The position numbers and the translations under genes were made by a program. This document shows positions 17,666-26,236 of a DNA stretch of 64,000 nucleotides, piece after piece; the stretch's first letter is position 1; every line of letters starts with the position of its first letter. This stretch comes from Clostridia bacterium (lineage in GTDB: Bacteria > Bacillota > Clostridia > Oscillospirales > Acutalibacteraceae), in contig JAFXCQ010000023.1 in assembly GCA_017521425.1 (NCBI GenBank), positions 62,001 through 126,000 on the forward strand. The letters are read 5' to 3'. Under the pieces are notes generated by a model, which saw nothing but the letters and a program-made list of their open reading frames with translations, searched no databases and had not been told where the DNA came from.

Positions 17666-18576
17666 CAACTCACCGCCTTTAAAATTGCATTCATATTTTC
17701 CCGCATTATATCTTCATAAGCGGTAAGGGATTCCTCCCCATTTATAACAGGATTAAGTACGCAGATTTCTACACCTGTTTCATTACTTAAAATTGTTGCC
17801 GCAGAGCCTTTATAATTCGGCTCAACAAAAAGAACTGTTACATTATTTTCTTTTATAAGTTTAGTAAGCTCTGCAAGACCCTTTGCAGATGGCTCACCGC
17901 CCTCGTGACTTTCAACCTTCGCTAAAACATTAAAAGAATAATCTCTTGCTAAATAGTCAAAAGACTCATGAAAGGTAATAATATTTTCACCTTTTAATTT
18001 TTCTGCCTTTAATTCTTCGTCAAGCCTTTGGAGTCGGGTAATATACTCACTCTTATTATTTTCGATTTTTTCTTTATATTGTGGATACAGTACCGATAAC
18101 TCTGTTGCAATATTTTCACATTGAACAATTGCGTTTTGGGGTGACATCCATATATGAGAATTTACATTATGATGGTGATGATGTTCGTCTTCTTCGTGGT
18201 GCTCTTCATCGCAGGAAGCAATAACTTCAATATTTTTTGAAGAATCTATAACCTTAATATCATCAACGTTCATATAGACATCTTCTAAAAATTCTTCCAT
18301 ACCTGCACCATTTATAATAAATGCATTCGCATCAGAGATAAGACGGGCATCTTTGCTTAATATCTGGTAATCGTGAAGGCAACCGACATTCTGCTCTGCC
18401 ATACATTCAACTGCGAATTCATCAATACCATTGACCATATTCAAAGTGAAAATATAAACTGGGTAAAAGGAAGCAACTAAAAGAATTTTATCATTTTTTG
18501 TTTTTTCAGCTTTACAAGAACAGCAAACTGTTAAAAGTACAGAAATCACAAGAATAACTGCTGTAATTCTTTTCAA
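17665..18576 (-). CDS. znuA: Zinc-binding lipoprotein of the ABC importer (ZnuA type)
   Basis: A signal peptide ends in a cysteine cluster (VCCSCKAEK) consistent with a lipoprotein. The mature part has cluster A-I family features: GAGMEEFLEDV, a His-rich loop (EEHHEEDEHHHHHNVNSHIW, about residues 125-144), NIITFHESFDYLARDY and SHEGGEPSAKGLAELTKLI. The His loop is typical for zinc-specific members. A TTG start is used, with AAGGAGG seven bases upstream. The gene lies 30 bases after the repeat-protein gene. I see no clear Zur operator. Confidence 0.9.
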   Translation of the reverse strand: MKRITAVILVISVLLTVCCSCKAEKTKNDKILLVASFYPVYIFTLNMVNGIDEFAVECMAEQNVGCLHDYQILSKDARLISDANAFIINGAGMEEFLEDVYMNVDDIKVIDSSKNIEVIASCDEEHHEEDEHHHHHNVNSHIWMSPQNAIVQCENIATELSVLYPQYKEKIENNKSEYITRLQRLDEELKAEKLKGENIITFHESFDYLARDYSFNVLAKVESHEGGEPSAKGLAELTKLIKENNVTVLFVEPNYKGSAATILSNETGVEICVLNPVINGEESLTAYEDIMRENMNAILKAVS

Positions 18577-18605
18577 ATTGCTCCCTCCTTTTTGTTTAAA
18601 TTTAA

Positions 18606-20252
18606 TTATGCTATTATCTTGAACCAGTAAGTATCTTCTGAAGAATAAAGGTCATTTTCTATAAGGATATAGTAAGTACCTTTTTTGAGTTCAATAACAC
18701 CTGTTGAAACAACATAGTCATTCTTTGCAGATTGAACTTGTTTTATTTCGTTACCATTTTCATCAATAATAGTAGCAATCCATGCAAGTGAACTATCACT
18801 TGTGTAGTCGTGATAGAACTGGAACGCAATATTTCTGTCTTCAGTTACCTCGAATTTGTAGTAGTCTCTATCGAAATTCATATCGGTTGAAATAAGTGTA
18901 CCATAATAATTCTTAAGAACATCTACTTCGTTTGCAGTTTCTTTTGTATTATTGCTCTCGTGTTCGTATAAAATATCATGATTGCAATTATAAATAAGTT
19001 CGTAAGGAACCGAAGTATATCTCATTGAATCTGCATCGACTAAAATGTAATATTCACCAGCAGGTAAGCCCATACCCGTAATGCTTACACCCTCATCATT
19101 CCATTTAGAAATACGCTTAACCATTTCCGTTAAAGTACCATCTTCATTTTTCTTTAAAAGACGTACATTCCAACCATTATAATCTTCATCAAATTCTTTT
19201 TCATCGAATGCGTGAGTGAAGTTTATAGTTACATAACTTTCTTCTTCAAGCGTAATTCTGAAGTAGTCCTTGTCAAGACCCATTACTTTTGGTGCAAGGC
19301 TACCGCTTACAATTGTATTTTCAGGGAAAACTTCTGCCTTTTCAGGAGTGTCGTTTATTTCAAATTCAGTAGTTTCTGAAATACCTGTTTCAACTTTTAT
19401 ACGATAAGTCATACCTGTCTGAACCTGCGTTTCAACACAGATATAATAAGTACCTGGTTTCAAGTTAATTTTGCCTGTATTAAGTGTCGTATCCTGATAT
19501 CTTGAAGCGAATGATGAAATTTCCTGATTGTCATCTGTAAGAAGTCTTACTACCCAACCAACCTGTGGTAATTTATCGTCATCGTGAGCAAATGAAATGT
19601 CAACATAAGTATCTGCAGTCAGCTCAAACTTAAAGTAGTCAACATCTGCATCACCTGAACGTTGACCAGATGAGCCATAAATAAGTCTGTTGAGTCTTAA
19701 TATATCTGCAGTTTCTTTTGTATCATTAAATTCCTTTTCAAAACTTTCTGTTGGTGTAAAGCTTAAAGTCAAATCAAATTCACCAGGAAGAAACAGCTCA
19801 CCAGGCTCAACCATTATACAGTAGGTACCCTTTTTAAGACCTGTTTCACCCCAGGAGGATGTAATATCACTCCAGAAAGCATCAAAGTATGTTAATTCTT
19901 TATATTCATACCAATCCTCATCAGTTTCTTCGATATGATAAAGTGTAACTCGCCAACCCTCAATAATTGACTCTGTAGCCTCCTCGTGATTAAAGGTAAC
20001 ACTCAGAGCACCGTTATTATCAAGAGTAAACATATACGCTTCATAGTCTTTAGTGCTATCAAGATTACCCTTAACAGTCACATTAAATCCATGTGTATTG
20101 GAGCTTAATGCTTTTGTATTTATAAAAGTCGGTGTATTCATATAAAAAAGGCTGTCTTTAACTTCTAAAGCGATAACGGTAGCAGAAAGCACTGTTAAAA
20201 TTAAAACTGTCGCAATTAAAATCAAACTGCGCTTTTTAAGTTTTCTCTTCAT
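18606..20252 (-). CDS. Secreted protein with four PPC-like beta-sandwich repeats
   Basis: After one N-terminal membrane/signal segment (about residues 9-30) the 548-residue protein consists of four related modules of roughly 120 residues. Each later one opens with a FEKEFNDTKETAD, TEFEINDTPEKAE or YEHESNNTKETAN block, has a DADVDYFKFEL-type strand, and ends KPGTYYI or LKKGTYYILIE. This matches bacterial pre-peptidase C-terminal (PPC) domains, which usually accompany a protease or bind carbohydrate. No enzyme domain is present here. It begins with an ATGA overlap on the flavodoxin-fold gene. Confidence 0.75.
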   Translation of the reverse strand: MKRKLKKRSLILIATVLILTVLSATVIALEVKDSLFYMNTPTFINTKALSSNTHGFNVTVKGNLDSTKDYEAYMFTLDNNGALSVTFNHEEATESIIEGWRVTLYHIEETDEDWYEYKELTYFDAFWSDITSSWGETGLKKGTYCIMVEPGELFLPGEFDLTLSFTPTESFEKEFNDTKETADILRLNRLIYGSSGQRSGDADVDYFKFELTADTYVDISFAHDDDKLPQVGWVVRLLTDDNQEISSFASRYQDTTLNTGKINLKPGTYYICVETQVQTGMTYRIKVETGISETTEFEINDTPEKAEVFPENTIVSGSLAPKVMGLDKDYFRITLEEESYVTINFTHAFDEKEFDEDYNGWNVRLLKKNEDGTLTEMVKRISKWNDEGVSITGMGLPAGEYYILVDADSMRYTSVPYELIYNCNHDILYEHESNNTKETANEVDVLKNYYGTLISTDMNFDRDYYKFEVTEDRNIAFQFYHDYTSDSSLAWIATIIDENGNEIKQVQSAKNDYVVSTGVIELKKGTYYILIENDLYSSEDTYWFKIIA

Positions 20253-20809
20253 TGTAAATCCATCCTTTCCAATATATTTTTTATTTTCTCCTCCGCTTTT
20301 GCTACATTTGCAGAAGTATCTGTAAAATTACATAGAGCGGAGCCTATAAATTCAATATTTGTAATAGAAAAAGCATATTTATATTGAGCTTCAATATATT
20401 GAAGTGCCTCTTCACCATCTCTGCCTGATGAAGCAAGAATAATAGCTCTTCTTCTTTTTTCTATTTTTTGTGTTTTATTATGTTTATAAAAATATGCGTA
20501 GTATGGTTGTAATCTTTCTATAAGTGCTTTCATTGGTGCAGACATCATTCCGTTATAAATCGGAGTGGTAAACACAATCAAATCCGCCGCTTCAAAAGCC
20601 TTCATAAAAGCATCTAAATCTTTAAATTTGCAATGCTCGTTACTTTCGCAGAAATTACAGCCATCGCAAAAGTTGAAGCTTTCCTTGTAGGCTTCAAAAG
20701 TAGCCACATTCTCTGCATTGACATTACTTTTAAAAAACTCAAGAAGCTTTTTTGTGTAACCATTTTCCCGGCTTGTACCATCTACAATTAAAATTTCTTT
20801 ATATTTCAT
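20249..20809 (-). CDS. Flavodoxin-fold NAD(P)H reductase with a cysteine-rich loop
   Basis: This 186-residue protein has the FMN-binding start EILIVDGTSRENGYTKKL and VFTTPIYNGMMSAPMKALIERL, as in NADPH-dependent FMN reductases and iron-sulfur flavoproteins. CDGCNFCESNEHCKF (about residues 47-61) is a compact four-cysteine motif that could hold an iron-sulfur cluster. Its start overlaps the stop of the ATCase-like gene and its end overlaps the PPC gene. I chose the ATG at 20809 over one six codons earlier because the FMN fold begins there. The electron acceptor is unknown. Confidence 0.75.
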   Translation of the reverse strand: MKYKEILIVDGTSRENGYTKKLLEFFKSNVNAENVATFEAYKESFNFCDGCNFCESNEHCKFKDLDAFMKAFEAADLIVFTTPIYNGMMSAPMKALIERLQPYYAYFYKHNKTQKIEKRRRAIILASSGRDGEEALQYIEAQYKYAFSITNIEFIGSALCNFTDTSANVAKAEEKIKNILERMDLQ

Positions 20810-20813
20810 AAAA

Positions 20814-21872
20814 TCACTTTGCTTCATATTTCTGACCGCAATACTTACAAATCAAATCACCATCTGCATTCTCGTGGAAAAGTGGTGGTAAATAATCTTC
20901 TGTTGAAGTAATGCAATCTTCTTTAAGACATTTAAAGTCATGTGTTGCTTCTTCCACACAAGGCTTGATAAGTCTACCTGTTCTTTTAGTTATAAGCTTT
21001 ATAATAATTGCAATTGCAGCATCAACATTATACTCAAGCATTTTAAAGTATTTTGCTCTTTCGTCAGAGTCAATGCTTTCATCTATTTCCTCACCACGTG
21101 GGAACTGATGTAAAATTGCAAGCTCAGGCTTTGCGGTAAGCAACAAACGCTCATCTAATGTAAAGCAATGCCTTCTTGCCTCGTACTGAATTGCAGAATC
21201 AAAGGCATCTTTTTTTACTTCAGTAAAATAAACAACATCCAATTCAGGAAGTGGTTCTGCGAGATTATCGTAAACCACAAAGGGTTTTTCACGCCTGTCC
21301 ATTATAGAAATAAAATCGTCAGTAATTGGCTTTCCATTTGCAGATATAAAGTAAAATTCGTTACCCTTGTAAATGTTAAGGCACTGTAGCAAGCCTCTTA
21401 CAAGTGCATTATTACTGAAATCTCCTACGAAGCCTATTTTCATATTTGAAACATGATTTTTTTCAATCCATACAGAAGAAATATCTGAAAGAGTTTTTAC
21501 AGGGTAGGCTCTTTTGCCATCACCTGCATTTATAACAGGAATCGTAGCATATAATGATGCCGCTCTTGCTGCACCCTTTTTAGGATGATTTAAAACAATA
21601 ACATCACCACTTGCGGACATAGTCATAACAGCATCCTTTAAGGATTCGCCCTCTTTAAACTTAAAGTCAAAGTGAGAACCGCCCATTCTTGTTGCAGCGG
21701 TAGTAAATGTTAATTTTGCATTTCTGTCATCCTCATAAAATGCAGTTATAAGAGTACGGTTTGACATTTCTTTTGTGTATATATGTTGGTTATCTTTTAT
21801 GAATGTAACAAGATTTATTGCTTCACGCAATTCTTCGCGTGTAAAGTCGGTTATATCTATAAATCTTTTCAT
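20814..21872 (-). CDS. ATCase-like protein: PyrB fold fused to a PyrI zinc domain, active site degraded
   Basis: This 352-residue protein follows the aspartate carbamoyltransferase fold: HPKKGAARAASLYATIPVINAGDGKRA matches the central PyrB block, and the last 40 residues (CLKEDC...CKYC) match the zinc domain of the regulatory chain PyrI. The carbamoyl-phosphate loop, normally STRT, reads DRNA (in YEDDRNAKLTF). The aspartate-binding TRVQKER reads TEVKKDA, and the HPTQ motif after NAGDG reads YPVK. So either the substrate has changed or catalysis is lost. AAGGAG precedes the ATG at 21872. It is the first gene of the long run to minD; a TATAAT lies at 21935-21940. Confidence 0.75.
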   Translation of the reverse strand: MKRFIDITDFTREELREAINLVTFIKDNQHIYTKEMSNRTLITAFYEDDRNAKLTFTTAATRMGGSHFDFKFKEGESLKDAVMTMSASGDVIVLNHPKKGAARAASLYATIPVINAGDGKRAYPVKTLSDISSVWIEKNHVSNMKIGFVGDFSNNALVRGLLQCLNIYKGNEFYFISANGKPITDDFISIMDRREKPFVVYDNLAEPLPELDVVYFTEVKKDAFDSAIQYEARRHCFTLDERLLLTAKPELAILHQFPRGEEIDESIDSDERAKYFKMLEYNVDAAIAIIIKLITKRTGRLIKPCVEEATHDFKCLKEDCITSTEDYLPPLFHENADGDLICKYCGQKYEAK

Positions 21873-22013
21873 AAAAACTCCTTCTTTCTTCAACAAATTA
21901 CAACAAAAATGCATAAAACACCATTATCCGTAGAATTATATCATATTTCTCGATAAAATTAAAGGGTTTGAAAGCAATTTAATTAAAATTTTACAAATAA
22001 AATCAGAAAGAAA

Positions 22014-22045
22014 AACAGACATCTCACCAAAGCAAGATGTCTGTT
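22014..22045 (-). terminator. Terminator after the ferredoxin gene
   Basis: An 11-bp perfect stem (AACAGACATCT) with a 10-base loop is followed by TTTTTC on the minus strand, 42 bases after the ferredoxin stop. Confidence 0.8.
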
Positions 22046-22086
22046 ATGTTCTGTTTTTTATTCTGCACTAAAAGTGACAGCTAAAA

Positions 22087-22257
22087 TTAAGCTTCAACAG
22101 GAGCTTCTACAGGGCAAGAACCTGCACATGCACCGCAATCGATGCAAGCATCAGCGTCAATTACATAGATGCCATCGCCTTCAGAAATTGCTTCTACTGG
22201 GCAATCTGAAGCACAAGCGCCACAAGAAATGCAAGCGTCAGTAATTTTGTATGCCAT
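22087..22257 (-). CDS. 2[4Fe-4S] bacterial ferredoxin
   Basis: A short 56-residue gene reads MAYKITDACISCGACASDCP and continues to a second CIDCGACAGSCP motif. Both CxxCxxCxxxCP sets are complete, so two [4Fe-4S] clusters are expected. It is a soluble electron carrier of the clostridial type, likely serving the anaerobic redox enzymes of this cell. AGAAGGAGGAGAG gives a very strong ribosome site. It forms its own short transcription unit between a promoter at 22295 and a terminator at 22014. Confidence 0.95.
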   Translation of the reverse strand: MAYKITDACISCGACASDCPVEAISEGDGIYVIDADACIDCGACAGSCPVEAPVEA

Positions 22258-22294
22258 TGTTAACTCTCCTCCTTCTTAAAGTTTGTTTGTACTC

Positions 22295-22322
22295 ATTTTA
22301 ACATATCTATAGAAAATTTCAA
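22295..22322 (-). promoter_or_regulatory. Promoter of the ferredoxin gene
   Basis: TTGAAA and TAAAAT on the minus strand with a 16-base spacer lie 38 bases ahead of the ATG. Confidence 0.55.
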
Positions 22323-22350
22323 TAGGGAATTTTTATTTTTAAGAAAAAAT

Positions 22351-23214
22351 TTATTCTATACCCTTAAGAGCCTCAAGCTCGCTCTTATCCACCTGAATTT
22401 TTCCGTCTTTAAGAATCTTTACATCCTTTTTAGAATAAACACCTGGTGCCGCCTCAGGTCTGCGTTCAAGCTGAACCTTTACAGTACCTGCCAAAATATT
22501 TGTCTCAACAACTGTACCTTTACCCTCTCTTGTTTCAACAAGAGCGCCAACCTTTGGTGTTGTTTTGTAAAGATACTCATAAGTATCCTGCTCATATTTA
22601 AGACAACACATAAGTCTGCCACAGGTACCGCTGATTTTTGTTGGATTAAGTGAAAGACCTTGTTCCTTCGCCATTTTGATTGAAACAGGGTGAAAGTCAG
22701 ACATATATTGACCACAACAGAAGGGTCTACCACAAATACCAAGTCCTCCAAGCATTTTTGCTTCATCACGAACACCAATTTGTCGCATTTCAATTCTTGT
22801 TCTGAAGTTAGATGCAAGAATTTTAACAAGCTCTCTGAAATCCACTCTTCCATCTGAAGTAAAATAGAAAAGAATTTTACTTCCGTCAAAAGTACACTCT
22901 ACATCTACAAGCTTCATATCAAGTCCTAATTCAAGAACTTTTTTCTCGCAGTAAGAAAATGCGTCTTTTTCTTTTTTTCTGTTAGCCTTTGTTATTTTAA
23001 TATCTTCTTCATTAGCTAAACGGATAATAGATTTTAAAGGGCGCATAATTTCGCTTTCAGGAACTTCTTTATTTTCCATAGCGATTTCTCCACACTCTAC
23101 TCCGCGTGAGGTTTCTACTATAACCATATCGCCCTTATCAAAACTTTTTGAGTCAGGTGAAAAGTAATAAACCTTTCCGACCTCTTTAAATTTGACTCCA
23201 ACAACTTCTGCCAT
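22351..23214 (-). CDS. ricT: RicT/YaaT PSP1-domain protein
   Basis: This 287-residue protein matches the PSP1 family, with the cysteine-rich blocks CGRPFCCGQYMSDF and GTCGRLMCCLKYEQDTY (about residues 157-215). In Bacillus, YaaT/RicT joins RicA and RicF in an iron-sulfur complex that promotes mRNA maturation by RNase Y and influences sporulation. The neighbours holB and darA are the same as in Bacillus. TTGGAG precedes the ATG. Confidence 0.9.
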   Translation of the reverse strand: MAEVVGVKFKEVGKVYYFSPDSKSFDKGDMVIVETSRGVECGEIAMENKEVPESEIMRPLKSIIRLANEEDIKITKANRKKEKDAFSYCEKKVLELGLDMKLVDVECTFDGSKILFYFTSDGRVDFRELVKILASNFRTRIEMRQIGVRDEAKMLGGLGICGRPFCCGQYMSDFHPVSIKMAKEQGLSLNPTKISGTCGRLMCCLKYEQDTYEYLYKTTPKVGALVETREGKGTVVETNILAGTVKVQLERRPEAAPGVYSKKDVKILKDGKIQVDKSELEALKGIE

Positions 23215-23230
23215 AATATATCTCCAAGTC

Positions 23231-24106
23231 TTATTTATTTCTCAAATTAACACATAGCTGTGCTACCAAAAGATTATAATTAGGATTTCCTTGCGTCAAT
23301 TTAAGTAAATCGTTTGTGCTCTCGTAAAAATTTAAAAGTGTAGAAACCGGGAAAGAATTTGCAACCCTTTCTGCTTGCGGCTCTAAATCCGCTATTAACG
23401 ATTTACTTCCATTTTTAATAGCTAAAGCATCCCTGAAAAACACTGACAACGCTGTAAGCACCTCTACTATGCGTTGTTTGTTACCATCAAGTGGTGCAGT
23501 AGCAGATATTATATCAAATTCGTAATTAGATGACAATGCTTCTGAAATATTTTTAACAATTTCAAGAGTTTTTTCTTTAAAAACCAAATCATTGTCATTT
23601 TCACCTATTCTGAAACGGGAAACTCTTGAAAGCACAGTACCAATAACATTGTTAGCACTTTCAGCAGTAAGAATAAAAGCGGTATATGTTGGTGGTTCTT
23701 CTAAAATTTTAAGAAGAACATTCTGACTTTCAACCTTCATCAACTGCATTTCTGGAATAATAATTACCCTTACTTTTGATTCGTTAGGTGTCTGGTAAGC
23801 ATCTTCAACAATAGGTCTTACATCTTCATTTTTTCTATAATATTTTTTATCGGGGTCTTTAGTTACCCTTATTATATCCGGGTGAATTTTTTCATCTGAT
23901 TTTCTGCAGGATGAACACATATTGCAAGGTGAGCTGTCTGTTGCTTCTTCGCATACATAAATCTTTGCTAAAAGATACGCGATTTCTTCACGTTCTTTTT
24001 CAGAGCCACCGTCAACCAATACTGCGTGTGGTCGTCTGCCACCTGAAACTGTTTTTAAAAGTTCCTGTTTTTTTTGTTCATTTAAATTTTCAACATTAAA
24101 ACTCAT
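23231..24106 (-). CDS. holB: DNA polymerase III delta-prime subunit HolB
   Basis: This 291-residue clamp-loader subunit has the zinc module CNMCSSC..., IIPEMQLMKVESQNVLLKILEEPP and VLSRVSRFRI, the usual HolB blocks. It lacks a working Walker A (LVDGGSEKEREEIAYLL), as delta-prime normally does. The start overlaps the darA stop codon and the end lies 16 bases before ricT. Confidence 0.9.
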   Translation of the reverse strand: MSFNVENLNEQKKQELLKTVSGGRRPHAVLVDGGSEKEREEIAYLLAKIYVCEEATDSSPCNMCSSCRKSDEKIHPDIIRVTKDPDKKYYRKNEDVRPIVEDAYQTPNESKVRVIIIPEMQLMKVESQNVLLKILEEPPTYTAFILTAESANNVIGTVLSRVSRFRIGENDNDLVFKEKTLEIVKNISEALSSNYEFDIISATAPLDGNKQRIVEVLTALSVFFRDALAIKNGSKSLIADLEPQAERVANSFPVSTLLNFYESTNDLLKLTQGNPNYNLLVAQLCVNLRNK

Positions 24107-24429
24107 AATTTAATAAATTTTTCCATATCAATAACAAAAATTGTTGCGCCACCAATTGTTATTTCAACAGGTGAAGCACTTAAAAACCCCTCACCAATAA
24201 ATGGTGGTGGAGTTGGCACCATCTGTGTTCTTCTTGAACAACAGTTTCTGAAAATTTCAATAAGCTCATCTAATCTTTCTTCTTCAACACCAACAAGAAA
24301 AGTTACATTACCAGTCTTTAAAAAGCCACCCGAAGTAGAAAGTTTAGTAGCCTGAAATGATGCTTTATTCATTTCATTGAGAAGTTCATTAGCGTCGTCA
24401 CTGTTAACTATTCCTATTAAAAGTTTCAT
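24103..24429 (-). CDS. darA: Cyclic-di-AMP receptor DarA (PstA/YaaQ, PII-like)
   Basis: The 108-residue product begins MKLLIGIVNSDDANELLNEM and contains TKLSTSGGFLKTGN and GATIFVIDMEKF, hallmarks of the PII-like c-di-AMP receptor family (DUF970). It senses the second messenger c-di-AMP; downstream partners are not settled. The ATG at 24429 has GGAGGGG upstream and is preferred to one 12 codons earlier. The order darA-holB-ricT matches Bacillus subtilis. Confidence 0.92.
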   Translation of the reverse strand: MKLLIGIVNSDDANELLNEMNKASFQATKLSTSGGFLKTGNVTFLVGVEEERLDELIEIFRNCCSRRTQMVPTPPPFIGEGFLSASPVEITIGGATIFVIDMEKFIKL

Positions 24430-24479
24430 AAATGCCCCTCCATATATTTTATTACTATACTTCATTATAAACGATTTTA

Positions 24480-25292
24480 TTAAAATTTACAACCTGATAT
24501 TTTAAGATTTCTGTTTATCACATCTTGCTTACGCCACGAGAATGCTCTGTTTTTATTATAATCACTTTCACCCCTGTAAACCGGGTTTGCAGTCTTGTAA
24601 AACTCTTTTATCGGGGTAATTTTAATATTTTTATTCATAGGGCATATATTCTGACAAATATCGCAACCCCATATACACCCGCTTTGCCTTATAAGCTCTG
24701 CTTCGCTTTCTTTTAACTCACCTTTTTTCTGTGTAATAGCAGAAAAGCATTTATTTTCATCAACAACTCCATTTTTCAAGGCATTGTTGATACAATTTTT
24801 TTCGCACAAGCCACATTTCAGACAAGTGGCAATTTCTTTTTCATCTATCGGAATATCTAAATCGGTTATAATTTCACCAATAAAACAAAAACTACCATAA
24901 GCTTCGTTTATAAGAAGTGAATTTTCTCCTTTTACTCCAAGTCCTGCAAGACAAGCTGCACGAACTTCATTCAAAGGCGAATTATCACAAAAATATTCAA
25001 ATGAATTATCGGGATATTTTTCTTTTAAATATGATACTGTCTTTTCCAAATATTCACCACATATTTTGTGATAATCGTCAGGCACCGCATATTTTGAAAG
25101 ATTTGAATTTTTGTAATAAGCTTCCCCTAAATAATACGGAAACAAATAAACAATTACGCTTTTTGCACCTATTGGAATGCGATTTTTAGCTCTGCATTCA
25201 AGCAAATCAGCTTTAAGCATTTCGTAATTGCAAATACCAATAGGTAATATATTATAAAAAGGTAGATTTTTTATATTAAAATCATTACACAC
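24480..25292 (-). CDS. QueG-like iron-sulfur protein (double [4Fe-4S] domain)
   Basis: This 270-residue protein resembles epoxyqueuosine reductase: FCDNSPLNEVRAACLAGLGVKGENSLLINEAYGSFCFIGEI matches the cobalamin-binding part, and CLKCGLCEKNC plus CDICQNICP supply two cluster motifs. It is shorter than QueG (about 380) and lacks the C-terminal HEAT-like region, so tRNA queuosine activity is uncertain. A GTG start overlaps the AEC permease stop by eight bases, with a weak ribosome site. Confidence 0.75.
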   Translation of the reverse strand: MCNDFNIKNLPFYNILPIGICNYEMLKADLLECRAKNRIPIGAKSVIVYLFPYYLGEAYYKNSNLSKYAVPDDYHKICGEYLEKTVSYLKEKYPDNSFEYFCDNSPLNEVRAACLAGLGVKGENSLLINEAYGSFCFIGEIITDLDIPIDEKEIATCLKCGLCEKNCINNALKNGVVDENKCFSAITQKKGELKESEAELIRQSGCIWGCDICQNICPMNKNIKITPIKEFYKTANPVYRGESDYNKNRAFSWRKQDVINRNLKISGCKF

Positions 25293-26217
25293 GACTCAAT
25301 GCAATCATTACAGGAATTGTCAGAACTGAAAGAAGTGAGCAAAAAGCCACTACTGTAGATGCAACACCTGTATCCTTTCCATATTTTGCTGCAAACATTA
25401 CTGTATTTGTAGCACTTGGCACAGATGCCGAAATCATACAAGCAGTAATAATTGTACCAGAAAGACCAATCAATTTGAAAATTCCAAACATAATTGAAGG
25501 CAATACAAAAAGTTTTAAAAGTGCAACAAGATAATTTTGTTTTTGCCTGAACATTGCTTTTAAATCTGAATTTGCAATATATGTGCCTAAAAATATCATT
25601 GCAAGTGGTGTATTCAAATTTGCGATATGAGTAACCGCACCATTTATAATCTGTGGTAATTCAATACCAGATATAAATAATGGCAAGCCTACTGCAACTG
25701 ATAATACACCAGGATTTAAAACTATAGTTTTTATTTTGAAGCCTTCATCACTTTCTGTACCTTTTTTCATAAGCCATATACCATGAACAAATGAAAGAAT
25801 ATTAAAGGCTACAACACCCGCAGAGCAGTAAAACACACCCTCGCTGCCTAAAAGTGACTGACAAAGTGGTAATGCCATATAGCCCATATTGCCATAGCTT
25901 ACTGCGTATTTGTAGATTGATGAATTATCTTTATCTTTTCTGAAAAATGGAATAACAATAAAAATACCGACAACAAGTGTTGTAAACATACAAACAAATG
26001 CAAGTAAAAAAGAGCTTATTGTCTCTTTATTGAATTCCATATTCAAAAATGATTGCACAATCACAACTGGTGTAATTACATAAAAAAGCAAGTCATTTGA
26101 TAGCTTTGCAGTAGTTTGCTTAAAAATACCAATGCGGTCGGCTATAAAACCGACCGCAACTATCAGGTAAAGAATAGCAACTTGCTGTGCAGCCATCGAC
26201 ATATTCTGAATAAACAT
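25285..26217 (-). CDS. AEC-family (auxin efflux carrier-type) permease
   Basis: This 310-residue protein with about ten membrane segments has the family features: repeated five-helix halves, YGNMGYMALPLC in the first, and ASVPSATNTVMFAAKYG in the second. Bacterial members export or import organic acids such as malate or malonate; the substrate here is unknown. AAAGGGG precedes the ATG. It lies 20 bases after the AT-hook protein gene. Confidence 0.85.
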   Translation of the reverse strand: MFIQNMSMAAQQVAILYLIVAVGFIADRIGIFKQTTAKLSNDLLFYVITPVVIVQSFLNMEFNKETISSFLLAFVCMFTTLVVGIFIVIPFFRKDKDNSSIYKYAVSYGNMGYMALPLCQSLLGSEGVFYCSAGVVAFNILSFVHGIWLMKKGTESDEGFKIKTIVLNPGVLSVAVGLPLFISGIELPQIINGAVTHIANLNTPLAMIFLGTYIANSDLKAMFRQKQNYLVALLKLFVLPSIMFGIFKLIGLSGTIITACMISASVPSATNTVMFAAKYGKDTGVASTVVAFCSLLSVLTIPVMIALSRV

Positions 26218-26236
26218 TGTTTACCCCTTTTCGTCG

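Noticed and set aside
23231-24106. HolB lacking a Walker A motif
   Set aside because: Delta-prime subunits normally do not bind ATP, so this is expected and not a defect.
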